From: Fuerstiella marisgermanici
GTDB lineage: Bacteria > Planctomycetota > Planctomycetia > Planctomycetales > Planctomycetaceae
Assembly (NCBI RefSeq): GCF_001983935.1
Contig: NZ_CP017641.1
Coordinates: 3,410,001-3,474,000, forward strand
DNA length: 64,000 bases
Direction: 5' to 3'
Below are positions 43,833 to 52,405 of the stretch, piece by piece. Both the position numbers and the translations under genes were made by a program. The number at the start of each line of letters is the position of its first letter. Position 1 is the stretch's first letter. The notes under the pieces are model-generated. The model ran no database searches and was not told where the DNA came from. It saw only the letters and a list, made by a program, of their open reading frames with translations.

Positions 43833-46349
43833 ATGAGTGGCGCAAACATTGACAAAACCGGAACACGAGCCGCAACGTCCAACGACTTACAGAAGGGCAG
43901 TGATGCGGCAACAGTTCTGAGCAATCTGGCCGACTTGGTTGGCCAGTTGAAGCGGCTTCATGCCGCAGGAAAGTACCACGGAAACATCAACCCACTCACC
44001 GTCCACGAAAACGAAGAAGGTGGCATTCTGCTGTCTCCCCCGTCGGCATCAGTAACAATCGACGGTACGGCAGAAAACTCAGACAACTTTCCGCCTGAAT
44101 TCCGCGGCACTACCCGGCTGATACTTCCCACCACGCTGACCGAAGCAAAAGCCCTTCTGACACGGCGCAAAATTACCGCCAACCCGGTGCGCATCGATCT
44201 ATTTCAAACGGGAGCCTTCGCCTGCAATCGCCTGACAGGGGAGTCGGTGGATTCCTATCTGTCAAGTCCCCGAACCGTATCCCGCGTTCCGCCTTTGCTA
44301 AGGCCGGTGATCGATGGTGCTCTGGGAACTCAACCGGACCGCACTTTTGCAACGGCGGAGCAGCTTGCAATCGCAATCGCGACCGCGCAGCAGACGGGTG
44401 GTCTTCCAGCTGACGGCGACATAGGCCAAAAGCCAGTCGTCGCTCCGGCGTTGATAGAAGCCGTATCGATTGTTCCGGCGGGAAAACTGACCGCCGATAC
44501 GCCAGCGACGCAACGGCATCGTGTTGAAAAAGAAGAATTGGACATCCCGTTTGATCGGTTGGGCCACTACGAAATTATTCGCCGGATCGGCCACGGCGGA
44601 ATGGGCGATGTCTATCTTGGTTACGAAGCGGACCTGGACCGGCATGTTGCGATCAAAGTCCTGCCGCAGGAATTTTCCAGGGAAGCGGATTTCGTCGCAC
44701 GGTTTCGACAGGAAGCTGCTGCGGCTGCTCGGCTGTCACATCCCAACATCGTCCAGATCTTCTTCGCGGGTGAAGCTGCAGGCTATCTGTACTTCGCGAT
44801 GCAGCATGTCGATGGCGAATCACTTTCAGAAGTCCTCGAACGCCATGGATCGTTGCCGATTGAGCAAAGCGTGACTGTGATGCGGCAGGTGTTGTCCGGC
44901 CTCGCCCATGCCCATCAACATGGCATGGTCCATCGCGATATCAAGCCCGCCAATCTGCTGATCGACCATTCATTGCAGCGCGCACTACTGGCCGATTTCG
45001 GTCTGGTGAAGTTTTTCACTGGTAATCACGCGCACACGGCCACAGGCACCGTGATGGGGACTGCAGAATACATGTCGCCGGAACAGGGCCGCGGACATGC
45101 GGTGGACGGCCGGTCGGATCTCTATTCCCTGGGAATCGTTGTATATCGAATGCTCAGCGGCCGGCTACCGTTTTCAGCCGATGAGACGTCCGCCCTGATC
45201 TTCCAGCACGTGTACGAAACGCCACTGTCGCTGACCGAAGCTTTGCCGCAACTGCCATTGGCTCTGTCGCAGATCGTTGACCGGCTGATGTCGAAGAACC
45301 CGGACGATCGGTACGCCAACGCTGAGTCCGTGCTGGAGGATCTGCAGAACCTTGTTGGTGATTCACAAATTGGTACCTCTGCGCCCGATGCTGCGAAGCT
45401 GACGCCTGGTAGTACGCCACGCAGCGGCAGAGAATCGACCGTCATTCTGTCGCCCCGATTTTCAGATCCGCCAGTAACGCTGGAAGGTCTTGACGAGGCT
45501 GTACGGCCCGCTCTGTGGCCACGGTTGCGCGAACGGCTGCTGAGTGGCTTCGGTCGCGTTGCGCCGGAGGTACGGGACGAGTTGCGGAATACACAGCAAC
45601 AGGTCGACGGCGCAATTGTAGAATACGCCAAGCGCAGAGATGCGTTGTTGCAGCACCAGACAGACGGCAAGGCGGCGCTGGAGTTGCTTATCGAGCAGCA
45701 AGACGATTGGCAGCAGGCGCAAGTAAAGGTTGTTCACCGGCTCGCCAACGCACCAGACGAGCGGACTCGGCAGGAGCTGGCAAACGAGAAGCATCGGTGT
45801 CATAAAACCATTGCCGAATTGCAGAAGGAGATTGACGCACAGCAACACGAGCTGGGACACACACACAGCCGGTTGGCTCAGGTAACGACAACACTCGATC
45901 GGCTGCGGCATCAGCGAGCCCTGTTGAACGCAAGACTTAGAGTCGCAGAAGCTCGGGCATTGGTACTCGGCGGAAAGCTGTCAAAGACAAACAAACGCCG
46001 ATGGAAGGTCGTTGCTTACCTGACGACTTGCGTTGCGATCGTTGTCGCGTCTGTTCGGACTGTGCGTGAAGCGGCTTCGCCAACTGCCATCTCAGAACGC
46101 CAAGTTAATCCGGTTCCGATGCACGCCTCCGTCGTCGAAACGACAACTACCGCTGCTGGAGACGTAGGCCGATTCCCCAAGGCCTTTCTCTTTGGCAGCG
46201 AAGGAATTCTGGACTATGTTGCCAACTGCATCACTTTCGATCCGAATTACGCGAATCCGAATAATCTACTGTTCGCAATGGGCTGCAATGATGGTGCCGT
46301 GCGAATTGGACTCATCAACAGAAAGTCAGGCAATACGACATCGCTATAG
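43833..46349 (+). CDS. Membrane Ser/Thr protein kinase with pseudokinase lobe, PspA-like coil and truncated WD40 end
   Basis: 838 residues. Residues 36-185 look like a degenerate kinase C-lobe: LHAAGKYHGNINPLTV in place of HRDIKPxN, FPPEFRG as a relic of the APE region, DLFQTGAFACNRLTGESVDS and LGTQPDRTFATAEQLAIAI. Residues 245-510 are an intact kinase: GHGGMGDVY (253-261), K275 in VAIKVL, HRDIKPAN (367-374), DFG (388-390), SPE (415-417). Residues 560-710 are coiled coil. A membrane helix lies at about 723-742 (WKVVAYLTTCVAIVVASVRT). After it comes the start of a WD40 blade (ANCITFDPNYANPNNLLFAM, CNDGAVRIG), which ends abruptly where an insertion sequence begins. The stop codon is the first three bases of that element, so the protein has lost its outer domain. 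Confidence 0.88.
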   Translation: MSGANIDKTGTRAATSNDLQKGSDAATVLSNLADLVGQLKRLHAAGKYHGNINPLTVHENEEGGILLSPPSASVTIDGTAENSDNFPPEFRGTTRLILPTTLTEAKALLTRRKITANPVRIDLFQTGAFACNRLTGESVDSYLSSPRTVSRVPPLLRPVIDGALGTQPDRTFATAEQLAIAIATAQQTGGLPADGDIGQKPVVAPALIEAVSIVPAGKLTADTPATQRHRVEKEELDIPFDRLGHYEIIRRIGHGGMGDVYLGYEADLDRHVAIKVLPQEFSREADFVARFRQEAAAAARLSHPNIVQIFFAGEAAGYLYFAMQHVDGESLSEVLERHGSLPIEQSVTVMRQVLSGLAHAHQHGMVHRDIKPANLLIDHSLQRALLADFGLVKFFTGNHAHTATGTVMGTAEYMSPEQGRGHAVDGRSDLYSLGIVVYRMLSGRLPFSADETSALIFQHVYETPLSLTEALPQLPLALSQIVDRLMSKNPDDRYANAESVLEDLQNLVGDSQIGTSAPDAAKLTPGSTPRSGRESTVILSPRFSDPPVTLEGLDEAVRPALWPRLRERLLSGFGRVAPEVRDELRNTQQQVDGAIVEYAKRRDALLQHQTDGKAALELLIEQQDDWQQAQVKVVHRLANAPDERTRQELANEKHRCHKTIAELQKEIDAQQHELGHTHSRLAQVTTTLDRLRHQRALLNARLRVAEARALVLGGKLSKTNKRRWKVVAYLTTCVAIVVASVRTVREAASPTAISERQVNPVPMHASVVETTTTAAGDVGRFPKAFLFGSEGILDYVANCITFDPNYANPNNLLFAMGCNDGAVRIGLINRKSGNTTSL

Positions 46350-46364
46350 GCGGATTGCGCGACA
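46347..46364 (+). repeat. Left terminal inverted repeat of the ISAs1-type element
   Basis: TAGGCGGATTGCGCGACA; pairs with the right end. Its first three bases, TAG, are the stop codon of the truncated kinase gene. Confidence 0.7.
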
Positions 46365-46461
46365 TTGGATAAGATGGTATAGATGGCAACCTTCAGTGTC
46401 AGTGTGATGTTTCACGCTGCTATGTGTGCTGAAATGTTTGAGCCGCGAAAGGATTCCTGCC

Positions 46462-47583
46462 ATGCCTTTGTCCACCAGTTTTGTCGATCATTTCTCTGAT
46501 GTTACGGATCCAAGGCGCGGTGAGCCGGTCTATCCGCTTCAAAATATTCTGTTCATTGCAGTCTGTGCTGTGATCAGTGGCGCGGATGATTTTGTCGCGA
46601 TTGCGAAGTTTGGCAGAACGAAACGAGATTGGTTTGCGAAGTATCTCGATCTGTCCGCAGGGATTCCGTCGCACGATCGTTTCAACGCCATCCTCGCTCT
46701 GATTCGTCCTGCAGAATTTGAAAAGTGCTTACTGAATTGGATCACTTCTCTGCAGAAAATCAGTGACGGACAAATCATCGCGATCGATGGTAAGACACTC
46801 CGTCGCAGCTATGACAAAGCCAGTGGCAAGTCGGCCATCCACATGGTCAGTGCATGGGCCACAGCCAATCATATCAGTCTCGGGCAAGTCGTCGTCGATG
46901 CGAAGAGTAATGAGATTACGGCGATTCCCAAACTGCTGGAATTGATCGAGGTTTCCGGTGCTTTAGTGACGATTGACGCCATGGGTTGCCAAACGGAAAT
47001 CGCGTCGAAGATTGTCGACGCAGAGGCGGACTATTGTCTTGCCGCGAAAGGCAATCAGCCCACGCTACACGCAGGTCTTGTCGCGTTCTTCGCCGACCAT
47101 TTGGAAGATGACTTTGCACGCTGTCCGGTGCGACGATTTGAAACGAAAGAAAACACCGGCGGCCGCGAAGATTTGCGACAGTATCTGATCTGTCGTGCGC
47201 CGGAGGATCTTCCGGACGCACATCGCTGGAAGAACCTGAAGGCGATCGGGATCGCGATCAACAACACTCTCCGCGACGGCAAAATGTGCATCGGCATCCG
47301 CTATTACATTTTAAGCCGTTATGTCTCCGGCCGTCGTTTCGCCGAAGCTGTGCGGAGCCATTGGGGTGTCGAGAACAATTTGCATTGGCAACTGGACGTC
47401 ACTTTCCAGGAAGATCAATCGAGGATCCGTAAAGGCCACGCAGACATGAACTTCAGCATCCTTCGCCGCACGGCGTTGAGTCTTCTGAAAAACGAATCCA
47501 CAGCCAAGGTGGGGATCAAAAACAAAAGACTCAATGCTGCCTGGGATGAGACATACCTCGCGAAAGTCCTGTTCGGCAAATGA
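46462..47583 (+). CDS. ISAs1-family DDE transposase
   Basis: 373 residues from ATG 46462 with AAAGGA upstream. The N terminus shows the family's HFSDVTDPRRGEPVYPLQNI and GADDFVAIAKFGRTKRDWF. DDE residues are likely in IIAIDGKTLRRSYD (first Asp), VTIDAMGCQTEIASKI (second Asp) and RSHWGVENNLHWQLDVTFQE (Glu). Also AKGNQPTLHAGL and the C-terminal NFSILRRTALSLLKNE. Full length for the family and without internal stops, so it may be active. Moves the element by cut-and-paste or a related mechanism. Confidence 0.95.
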   Translation: MPLSTSFVDHFSDVTDPRRGEPVYPLQNILFIAVCAVISGADDFVAIAKFGRTKRDWFAKYLDLSAGIPSHDRFNAILALIRPAEFEKCLLNWITSLQKISDGQIIAIDGKTLRRSYDKASGKSAIHMVSAWATANHISLGQVVVDAKSNEITAIPKLLELIEVSGALVTIDAMGCQTEIASKIVDAEADYCLAAKGNQPTLHAGLVAFFADHLEDDFARCPVRRFETKENTGGREDLRQYLICRAPEDLPDAHRWKNLKAIGIAINNTLRDGKMCIGIRYYILSRYVSGRRFAEAVRSHWGVENNLHWQLDVTFQEDQSRIRKGHADMNFSILRRTALSLLKNESTAKVGIKNKRLNAAWDETYLAKVLFGK

Positions 47584-47585
47584 CT

Positions 47586-47603
47586 TAACGTGCAATCCCC
47601 CTG
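47586..47603 (-). repeat. Right terminal inverted repeat of the ISAs1-type element
   Basis: Read inward on the - strand: CAGGGGGATTGCACGTTA. It begins only 20 bases after the transposase stop codon, as usual for compact insertion sequences. Confidence 0.7.
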
Positions 47604-47968
47604 CTTCAAATTGGCTTTGGCAAACTGCATGACTTTAGTTTTTCAAATGTTCCGTTCTGAAGAATCACGTCATAACTAATGAGCGTTTGACTTCGCGGCG
47701 ATGGTAGTTGGCGGGTTGGTCGCGGGGTTGATGTTGTTGTTTGAGTTGGTGGCGATGCAGGTTGGTCGAGCCGAAGCTCAAACGCTTTGTTCAAGGAGCC
47801 CGGCTGGGTGCGAAAGGCTGAGTTTTTCTGCTTCGTTTCGTGCAGAATTTACTCACCGCGCAGCGTTAAGAGACTCGGTTGCTCCACGGTTATGTGATCG
47901 ATTGGCTCAGGCGTACTGCCGATTCGTCAAGCTTCGAAGACTCGGCTTCGTTCGGTGTGACAACGTCA
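47604..47968. other. Intergenic junction between the ISAs1-type and IS91-type elements
   Basis: 365 bases without a supported gene. A 5-bp stem (CGAAG/CTTCG) at 47935-47950 precedes TTCGG, and could be part of an IS91-type terminus, but this is not strong enough to fix an end. No remnant of the kinase's WD40 domain was seen here. Confidence 0.4.
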
Positions 47969-49186
47969 TCATCCGGAATCGAGATACGGCAGCGGGTGTT
48001 CGTACAGGACTCGGCCGACGTGATCGGTGATCATCACCAGATGCAGGTCACCGCCGCATTCACGACACACCATCGGCCGCTTCGGTGGTTCTTCCGCAAC
48101 GGCTCGCTTCGCCAGGATGTAACACATGCCCAGGTAGAAACACGCCAGCATCCGCACATAGTCGATACTCAGCGAACTGTGTGAGTGCAAAAAACCGTAG
48201 TAGCGGATTCTGTGAAAGTTCGGCGGCAACACGTGCTGCAAAAAGCCTCTCACAAACTCCTGCCCCGAAACTTTGCGACGCTTCGAAAACTTCTTCCCCG
48301 ACGGCGTGTAGCGATAGGTCACGTGAGTCTCATTCATCGACTCGATGCGGTTGTTACTGATCGCCACACGGTAAACGTACGGAGCCAGATACTTCAGCAC
48401 GCCGCGTCCGTCGCCCACCGCTTCGACATCCATCACCCACGGCCGAGTCCACGCACGCGGATCAGCGGCCAGAAATTCGTCCTCAATCCCCGCCGCTCGA
48501 ACCGCATCGCGAAACTTCGCGGGGAAGACTGTGGACGCGGCCTTCTCCGGCAGCAGAAAATTCGGCGGACACTGCTGCCAGCCGGGCGGTCCCGGCGGAC
48601 CATGGCGTGGCGAGCCGCTTGACCTGGTGCGTTTCATGCGCCGAGGCGTGGCCGTTGGCTCCTGCGAACCATCTTCCGAAACACCACCGCCGGGCACCAC
48701 GAAATGCACGTGCGGATTGTAGACCGTGAAGTCTCGCCCCCACGTGTGCAGAACTCCGAAGAAGCCCATCCGCTTCGTGCCAACGAACCGCTTTCCAGAC
48801 GCCAGTTCGTGAATCGTCTGACTGCCACAGTCGAACAACGCTCGATAGCACACGTCCTGGTGAGCGCGCACGACCTTCCGCAGCGCTTCGGGCACTGTGA
48901 AGGTGACCATAAAGTAGGGCACCGGCAGCAATTCGGACAGACGATCGGCGAGCCACTTCTGCGTCTTGTCAGACTGGCAGTTCGGGCAGTGTCGGTTGTT
49001 GCAACTGCGTCCCACCCAGTGAGTTCGCTGGCAGTCGCCGCAGTCGTATCGCAGATGGCCCAGTTCTCCGGTGCGACACTTTGATATGAAACTCAGCACG
49101 CGCTTGTGCTGCAACGGCATGCGTTCGCCGAACTGTTTCAGATAGTCGTCCCCGTGCTGCCGCAATACGTCGGCAACGGTCGGCAT
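47969..49186 (-). CDS. IS91-family (HUH / Y2) transposase
   Basis: 405 residues. N-terminal zinc-binding region: YDCGDCQRTHWVG (C49, C52) and SCNNRHCPNC (C62, C67, C70). HUH motif NPHVHFVVPGGG (H159, H161). The putative catalytic tyrosines lie in VLKYLAPYVYRVAISNN. The C-terminal part RYYGFLHSHSSLSIDYVRML is common in the family, and MVCRECGGDLHLV is a second zinc-binding motif. These enzymes move DNA by rolling-circle transposition and can carry along adjacent sequence. An internal proline/arginine-rich loop (RSSGSPRHGPPGPPGWQ) sits after the HUH motif. No internal stop; probably functional. Confidence 0.93.
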   Translation of the reverse strand: MPTVADVLRQHGDDYLKQFGERMPLQHKRVLSFISKCRTGELGHLRYDCGDCQRTHWVGRSCNNRHCPNCQSDKTQKWLADRLSELLPVPYFMVTFTVPEALRKVVRAHQDVCYRALFDCGSQTIHELASGKRFVGTKRMGFFGVLHTWGRDFTVYNPHVHFVVPGGGVSEDGSQEPTATPRRMKRTRSSGSPRHGPPGPPGWQQCPPNFLLPEKAASTVFPAKFRDAVRAAGIEDEFLAADPRAWTRPWVMDVEAVGDGRGVLKYLAPYVYRVAISNNRIESMNETHVTYRYTPSGKKFSKRRKVSGQEFVRGFLQHVLPPNFHRIRYYGFLHSHSSLSIDYVRMLACFYLGMCYILAKRAVAEEPPKRPMVCRECGGDLHLVMITDHVGRVLYEHPLPYLDSG

Positions 49187-50209
49187 CTATCGCGGCTTGC
49201 GATTTCGGTGCGGATCGTTGTCAGGACCGATAGGTGGTTCGCCGGGCGGCGGAAACATGTTGTCGAACAATGTTCCCGCGTCGGCGATATCGTCGTGAGT
49301 CTTGCGACCGTCTTCTTCCTTCGGATCCGTCAGATGCAGGTAGACCAGCGTCGTCTGCAGGTTCTTATGGCCAAGGAACTTCTGAATCCAGCGCAGCGAC
49401 ACGCCGGCCTCAAACAGATGCGTGGCGATGCTGTGCCGCAGCGTGTGGATCGAAACCTGCTTGGTGAAGCCGAGCTCGCTGACCACATCCTTGATGCAGC
49501 CTTGCACGGTCGACGGATCCATCGGCCGCGACGTCGTCGGGCCCTCTTTCTTCGTGCGTCCGATCTGCGGAAACAGCAGCGTTGGATTGCGATGCGTCTT
49601 CCAGTAACTGCGCAGCACATGCAGCGTCGAATGCGGCAACGTCACGAAGCGATCCTTCGCGCCCTTGCCACGATGCACATGCACCAGCATGCGTTCGGCA
49701 TCGATGTCGCCGATCTGCAGACTCAGCGCTTCGCTCATCCGCAGGCCGAGCGTATAGGTGGCCCAGAAGCAGGCTCGATTGCGCGGCTGCCGCACGGCGG
49801 CGATCAGTCGGTGAACTTCGTCGATGGACAGCACATCCGGCAGCGTTTTCTGTTTCGGAATACGCAGCTTCGTGAGCACTTTCCAGTCACGCGGTTCGGT
49901 GTACTTGTAGAAGAATTTGAGCCCACTGTAAGCGACTCGCAGCGAACCCGGAGCGAACTCGCAGTCGTTGATCAGGTACAACAGATAGTCGGCGACCTGT
50001 TGTTCGGAAAGCTGATCCGGCGGCGTGTGGTAATGACCGGCCAGCTTGCGAACTTCGCGAAGGTAGCCATCATGAGTCCGTTGCGCCATACCCCGCAACT
50101 GCAGATCCTGCGACATCCGTTCGCGGAGCGACTTCGTGGGTTGGTTGTTACTGCGTTGTTCGTCCGAGTTGCTGTTGTTCCCGTTCTGTGAAGAATGATC
50201 GTGTGACAT
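49187..50209 (-). CDS. Tyrosine recombinase (XerC/D-like) of the IS91-type module
   Basis: 340 residues from ATG 50209, with GGGAG 8 bases upstream; a longer frame from 50257 lacks a good site. N-terminal SAM-like DNA-binding domain (MSQDLQLRGMAQRTHDGYLR). Catalytic residues: Arg in TLGLRMSEALSLQIGD, HxxR in SIHTLRHSIATHLFEAG, His in KFLGHKNLQTT and Tyr in LVYLHLTDP. Complete set, so probably active. Its stop codon abuts the transposase ATG, indicating translational coupling. Role in the element's movement is unknown to me; it may resolve intermediates. Confidence 0.92.
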   Translation of the reverse strand: MSHDHSSQNGNNSNSDEQRSNNQPTKSLRERMSQDLQLRGMAQRTHDGYLREVRKLAGHYHTPPDQLSEQQVADYLLYLINDCEFAPGSLRVAYSGLKFFYKYTEPRDWKVLTKLRIPKQKTLPDVLSIDEVHRLIAAVRQPRNRACFWATYTLGLRMSEALSLQIGDIDAERMLVHVHRGKGAKDRFVTLPHSTLHVLRSYWKTHRNPTLLFPQIGRTKKEGPTTSRPMDPSTVQGCIKDVVSELGFTKQVSIHTLRHSIATHLFEAGVSLRWIQKFLGHKNLQTTLVYLHLTDPKEEDGRKTHDDIADAGTLFDNMFPPPGEPPIGPDNDPHRNRKPR

Positions 50210-50561
50210 GAAATGGTCTCCCTGAAAGTGAAAGAAACAATCAGAAAGACATGGCACAAGATTTCACTACAATCGCAAATCAGACTCCATTAGAAAATCC
50301 CCCGCCGCGCAGCGGCTCACTTGAACAAAACGGTGCACGCAGAGTCGCTGGTCGCGTGGCATTTTTTTTGCTCAGCAGGATGCCCATCCGCTGTGCACGG
50401 CACTGGCTTCAGGTGCAACAAGATTGGCGTCAAGCGGCGACGGACACAAATAACACGACAACAAAGGCGAGGACTGGACTGCCAATCCCAAACTGATCGC
50501 GATCGACTACGAAGGATTGAAGCCGGTTTCAGTAAAACGTTTTGCGGCGATCGACCTCACA
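50210..50561. other. Intergenic region between IS91 module 1 and the lipoprotein gene
   Basis: 352 bases between divergent genes. No supported gene. The outer end of the IS91 module is probably here but could not be fixed. An 8-T run lies near 50363-50370 without a hairpin. Confidence 0.4.
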
Positions 50562-51098
50562 ATGACGACAACACCGACAAACAGCCATTCTCGATTCACC
50601 TTTGCGTTGTTGCTATGGCTGCTCACACTGGGGTGTGCAAATTCTTCAGTGCCACCGGAAGGCACAAGTGTCACTGGCGCGTCGGGAGGGTGTGGTCACT
50701 TCACTGCTTACCGGTTCAACCAGGCTCGCACATTGGCCGTCGTGCTCAGAGTAGACGAAGACCAGATCGAACTGTCGGACGAGCCGACGGAAATTGTTCT
50801 GGGGCCAAAGGCGACTGGTGTTGAAGTTGAGGTGTATCAGTTTGGGCAACCGGCCGGCGAATATTTTTGCGACGATGTCGGCGGAGACCCGGAGCCGATT
50901 GCCAAATGGACGGTCACTGGCGGAAGCGTCAGCATCAGTCGCACAGCCGGTAAACCGCCGGCGCATCTGTCGAATGCGACTCACAAAATTTCCGCTGTTT
51001 TGAGAAACATGACAATAACGCACACCACGACGGGTGCAACGGCGCACTTCGGCGATGTAAACATAGAGAGTGTCTGGGTCGGATGGATTCCTGGATAA
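50562..51098 (+). CDS. Hypothetical lipoprotein between the two IS91 modules
   Basis: 178 residues from ATG 50562 (an in-frame start at 50517 lies further upstream). The N terminus is a lipoprotein signal: FALLLWLLTLGC with the lipobox LTLGC. The mature part is beta-rich and not recognised (TLAVVLRVDEDQIELSDEPT, GVEVEVYQFGQPAG, VSISRTAGKPPAHL, VWVGWIPG at the end). It is the only non-transposon gene between two divergent IS91-type modules, so it may be a passenger. Function unknown. Confidence 0.65.
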   Translation: MTTTPTNSHSRFTFALLLWLLTLGCANSSVPPEGTSVTGASGGCGHFTAYRFNQARTLAVVLRVDEDQIELSDEPTEIVLGPKATGVEVEVYQFGQPAGEYFCDDVGGDPEPIAKWTVTGGSVSISRTAGKPPAHLSNATHKISAVLRNMTITHTTTGATAHFGDVNIESVWVGWIPG

Positions 51099-51469
51099 CG
51101 TACGGGTGTTTTTTGGACCGGAACGGCGAATCCGGCGGAATCTGAAATCAACGCGTAGCGTCGCCGCCCAGTTACGCATTTCGTTGAACTTAACCGCTTC
51201 GTGTGCTGATCGTCTTGAGCATGTTGACTGTGCTGACTTGTTGATGGTCCTCTTTTGACGGATTTCCAGGTCTTCCGCGCTGGCCAGGTCGTGACGAAGT
51301 TCCAGGTCGCCTGGAATTTCCAGGTTGGGTGTGCGATCGCACATGGCTTCAGCGATTGTTCATAACGAAACAGGTCGCGTTGTCTGGATGCTGTGGCATT
51401 CTGTGTGAACAGCTCGCGTGTGATTTTCCATCACGCGGTAACTCTTCCTTCACTCAGAAAGTGACCACC
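51099..51469. other. Intergenic region before IS91 module 2
   Basis: 371 bases. The recombinase frame is open back to 51329, but that part lacks protein character. Short repeats of TTCCAGG/CCAGGTC occur at about 51265-51325 (CCAGGTC three times). The outer end of module 2 may be here. Confidence 0.4.
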
Positions 51470-52405
51470 ATGACGCCCTGGCAATCTCGCACAACTGTGC
51501 TCACGAAACGCATGGCCGATGATATGAAGCTGCGCAACTTTGCTCAGGCGACCATTGACGCCTACACGTATCATGTCGGCCGCTTCGCCGAGTTTCTCGG
51601 CAAGTCACCGGAACAGGCGTCCGCCGAAGACGTGCGATCGTTTCAACTGCACCTCATCGAAGTGAGGAAAGTTGGCTGGAGCTCCTTCAATCAGGCCGTG
51701 TGTGGCCTACGTTTTCTGTACCGCCACACGTACCCTCGCGAGTGGGTGGTGAAGATGGTGCCGTTCGACAAGCGCCCGAAGACCCTTCCGGAAGTTCTCA
51801 GCGGGGAAGAAGTTTCTCGGCTGATCGAATGTACGACGAATATCAAACATCGGACTTTTCTACTGACTCTCTATTCGGCCGGGCTGCGGCTGAACGAGGC
51901 GGCTCACCTGAAGATTGCCGACATCGACAGCCAGCGAATGCAGCTGCGAGTGACCTGCGGCAAAGGAGCGAAGGAACGACGCGTGCCGTTGTCGCCGAGA
52001 CTGCTGAAAGAACTTCGCGAGTACTGGAAGCAGTATCGTCCGGTGACATATCTGTTTCCCGGACGAACCAGGGATGTTCCTCTGGCTCCGACCACCATTC
52101 AAAAAGTGATCAAAGCTTCGACAGCACGAGCGGGCATCGAACGCAACATCACGCCACACACGATGCGCCACAGCTTTGCGACTCACCTGCTGGAAGCGGG
52201 AGTCGATCTGCTGGCGATCAGTCGCCTGCTGGGTCACAAAAGCTTTTCAACGACGATGAAGTATCTGCATGTGCGACGCCTGCATCTGAACAGCGTGCCC
52301 AGTCCGGCGGACTGGCTGCCGGTGAGACAACTTCCGGGATGGGCGGCACCGGGCGCAGCGGATGTGAGCGTCCGCTCGGACGGCAGGAAACCGACGACAG
52401 ATTAA
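51470..52405 (+). CDS. Tyrosine recombinase (XerC/D-like) of the second IS91-type module
   Basis: 311 residues from ATG 51470; the upstream open frame adds 47 unlikely residues. N-terminal DNA-binding domain (MKLRNFAQATIDAYTYHVGR). Catalytic set: Arg in YSAGLRLNEAAHLKIAD, HxxR in NITPHTMRHSFATHLLEAG, His in RLLGHKSFSTT, Tyr in MKYLHVRRL. Complete and probably active. Related in layout, but clearly diverged from the recombinase of module 1. The last 67 bases overlap the start of the transposase frame. Confidence 0.92.
   Translation: MTPWQSRTTVLTKRMADDMKLRNFAQATIDAYTYHVGRFAEFLGKSPEQASAEDVRSFQLHLIEVRKVGWSSFNQAVCGLRFLYRHTYPREWVVKMVPFDKRPKTLPEVLSGEEVSRLIECTTNIKHRTFLLTLYSAGLRLNEAAHLKIADIDSQRMQLRVTCGKGAKERRVPLSPRLLKELREYWKQYRPVTYLFPGRTRDVPLAPTTIQKVIKASTARAGIERNITPHTMRHSFATHLLEAGVDLLAISRLLGHKSFSTTMKYLHVRRLHLNSVPSPADWLPVRQLPGWAAPGAADVSVRSDGRKPTTD

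Larger units (their letters stand above)
46347..47603 (+). mobile_element. ISAs1-type insertion sequence, 1257 bp
   Basis: Bounded by imperfect terminal inverted repeats (left starts TAGGCGGATTGCGCG, right, read inward, CAGGGGGATTGCACG; 12 of 15 match) around a complete ISAs1-type transposase gene. No target duplication is visible: left flank ends ACATCGCTA and right flank starts CTTCAAATT. The right flank does not continue the kinase gene, so a deletion or rearrangement followed insertion. Confidence 0.78.
47969..50209 (-). mobile_element. IS91-type module: tyrosine recombinase plus HUH transposase
   Basis: Two abutting - strand genes: a XerC/D-like recombinase and then an IS91-type transposase whose ATG follows the recombinase stop directly. 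Only the coding limits are given, because the IS91 terminal sequences could not be located by eye. Confidence 0.65.

Noticed and set aside
47935-47950. CGAAG/CTTCG stem as an IS91 terminus
   Set aside because: Only 5 bp and no confirmed flanking target tetranucleotide; it cannot be separated from chance.
51700-52338. Long open frame before the second IS91 transposase
   Set aside because: It is a shadow of the recombinase gene in another frame (Ser/Gly/Arg-rich, no motif). The transposase part is recognisable only after 52339.
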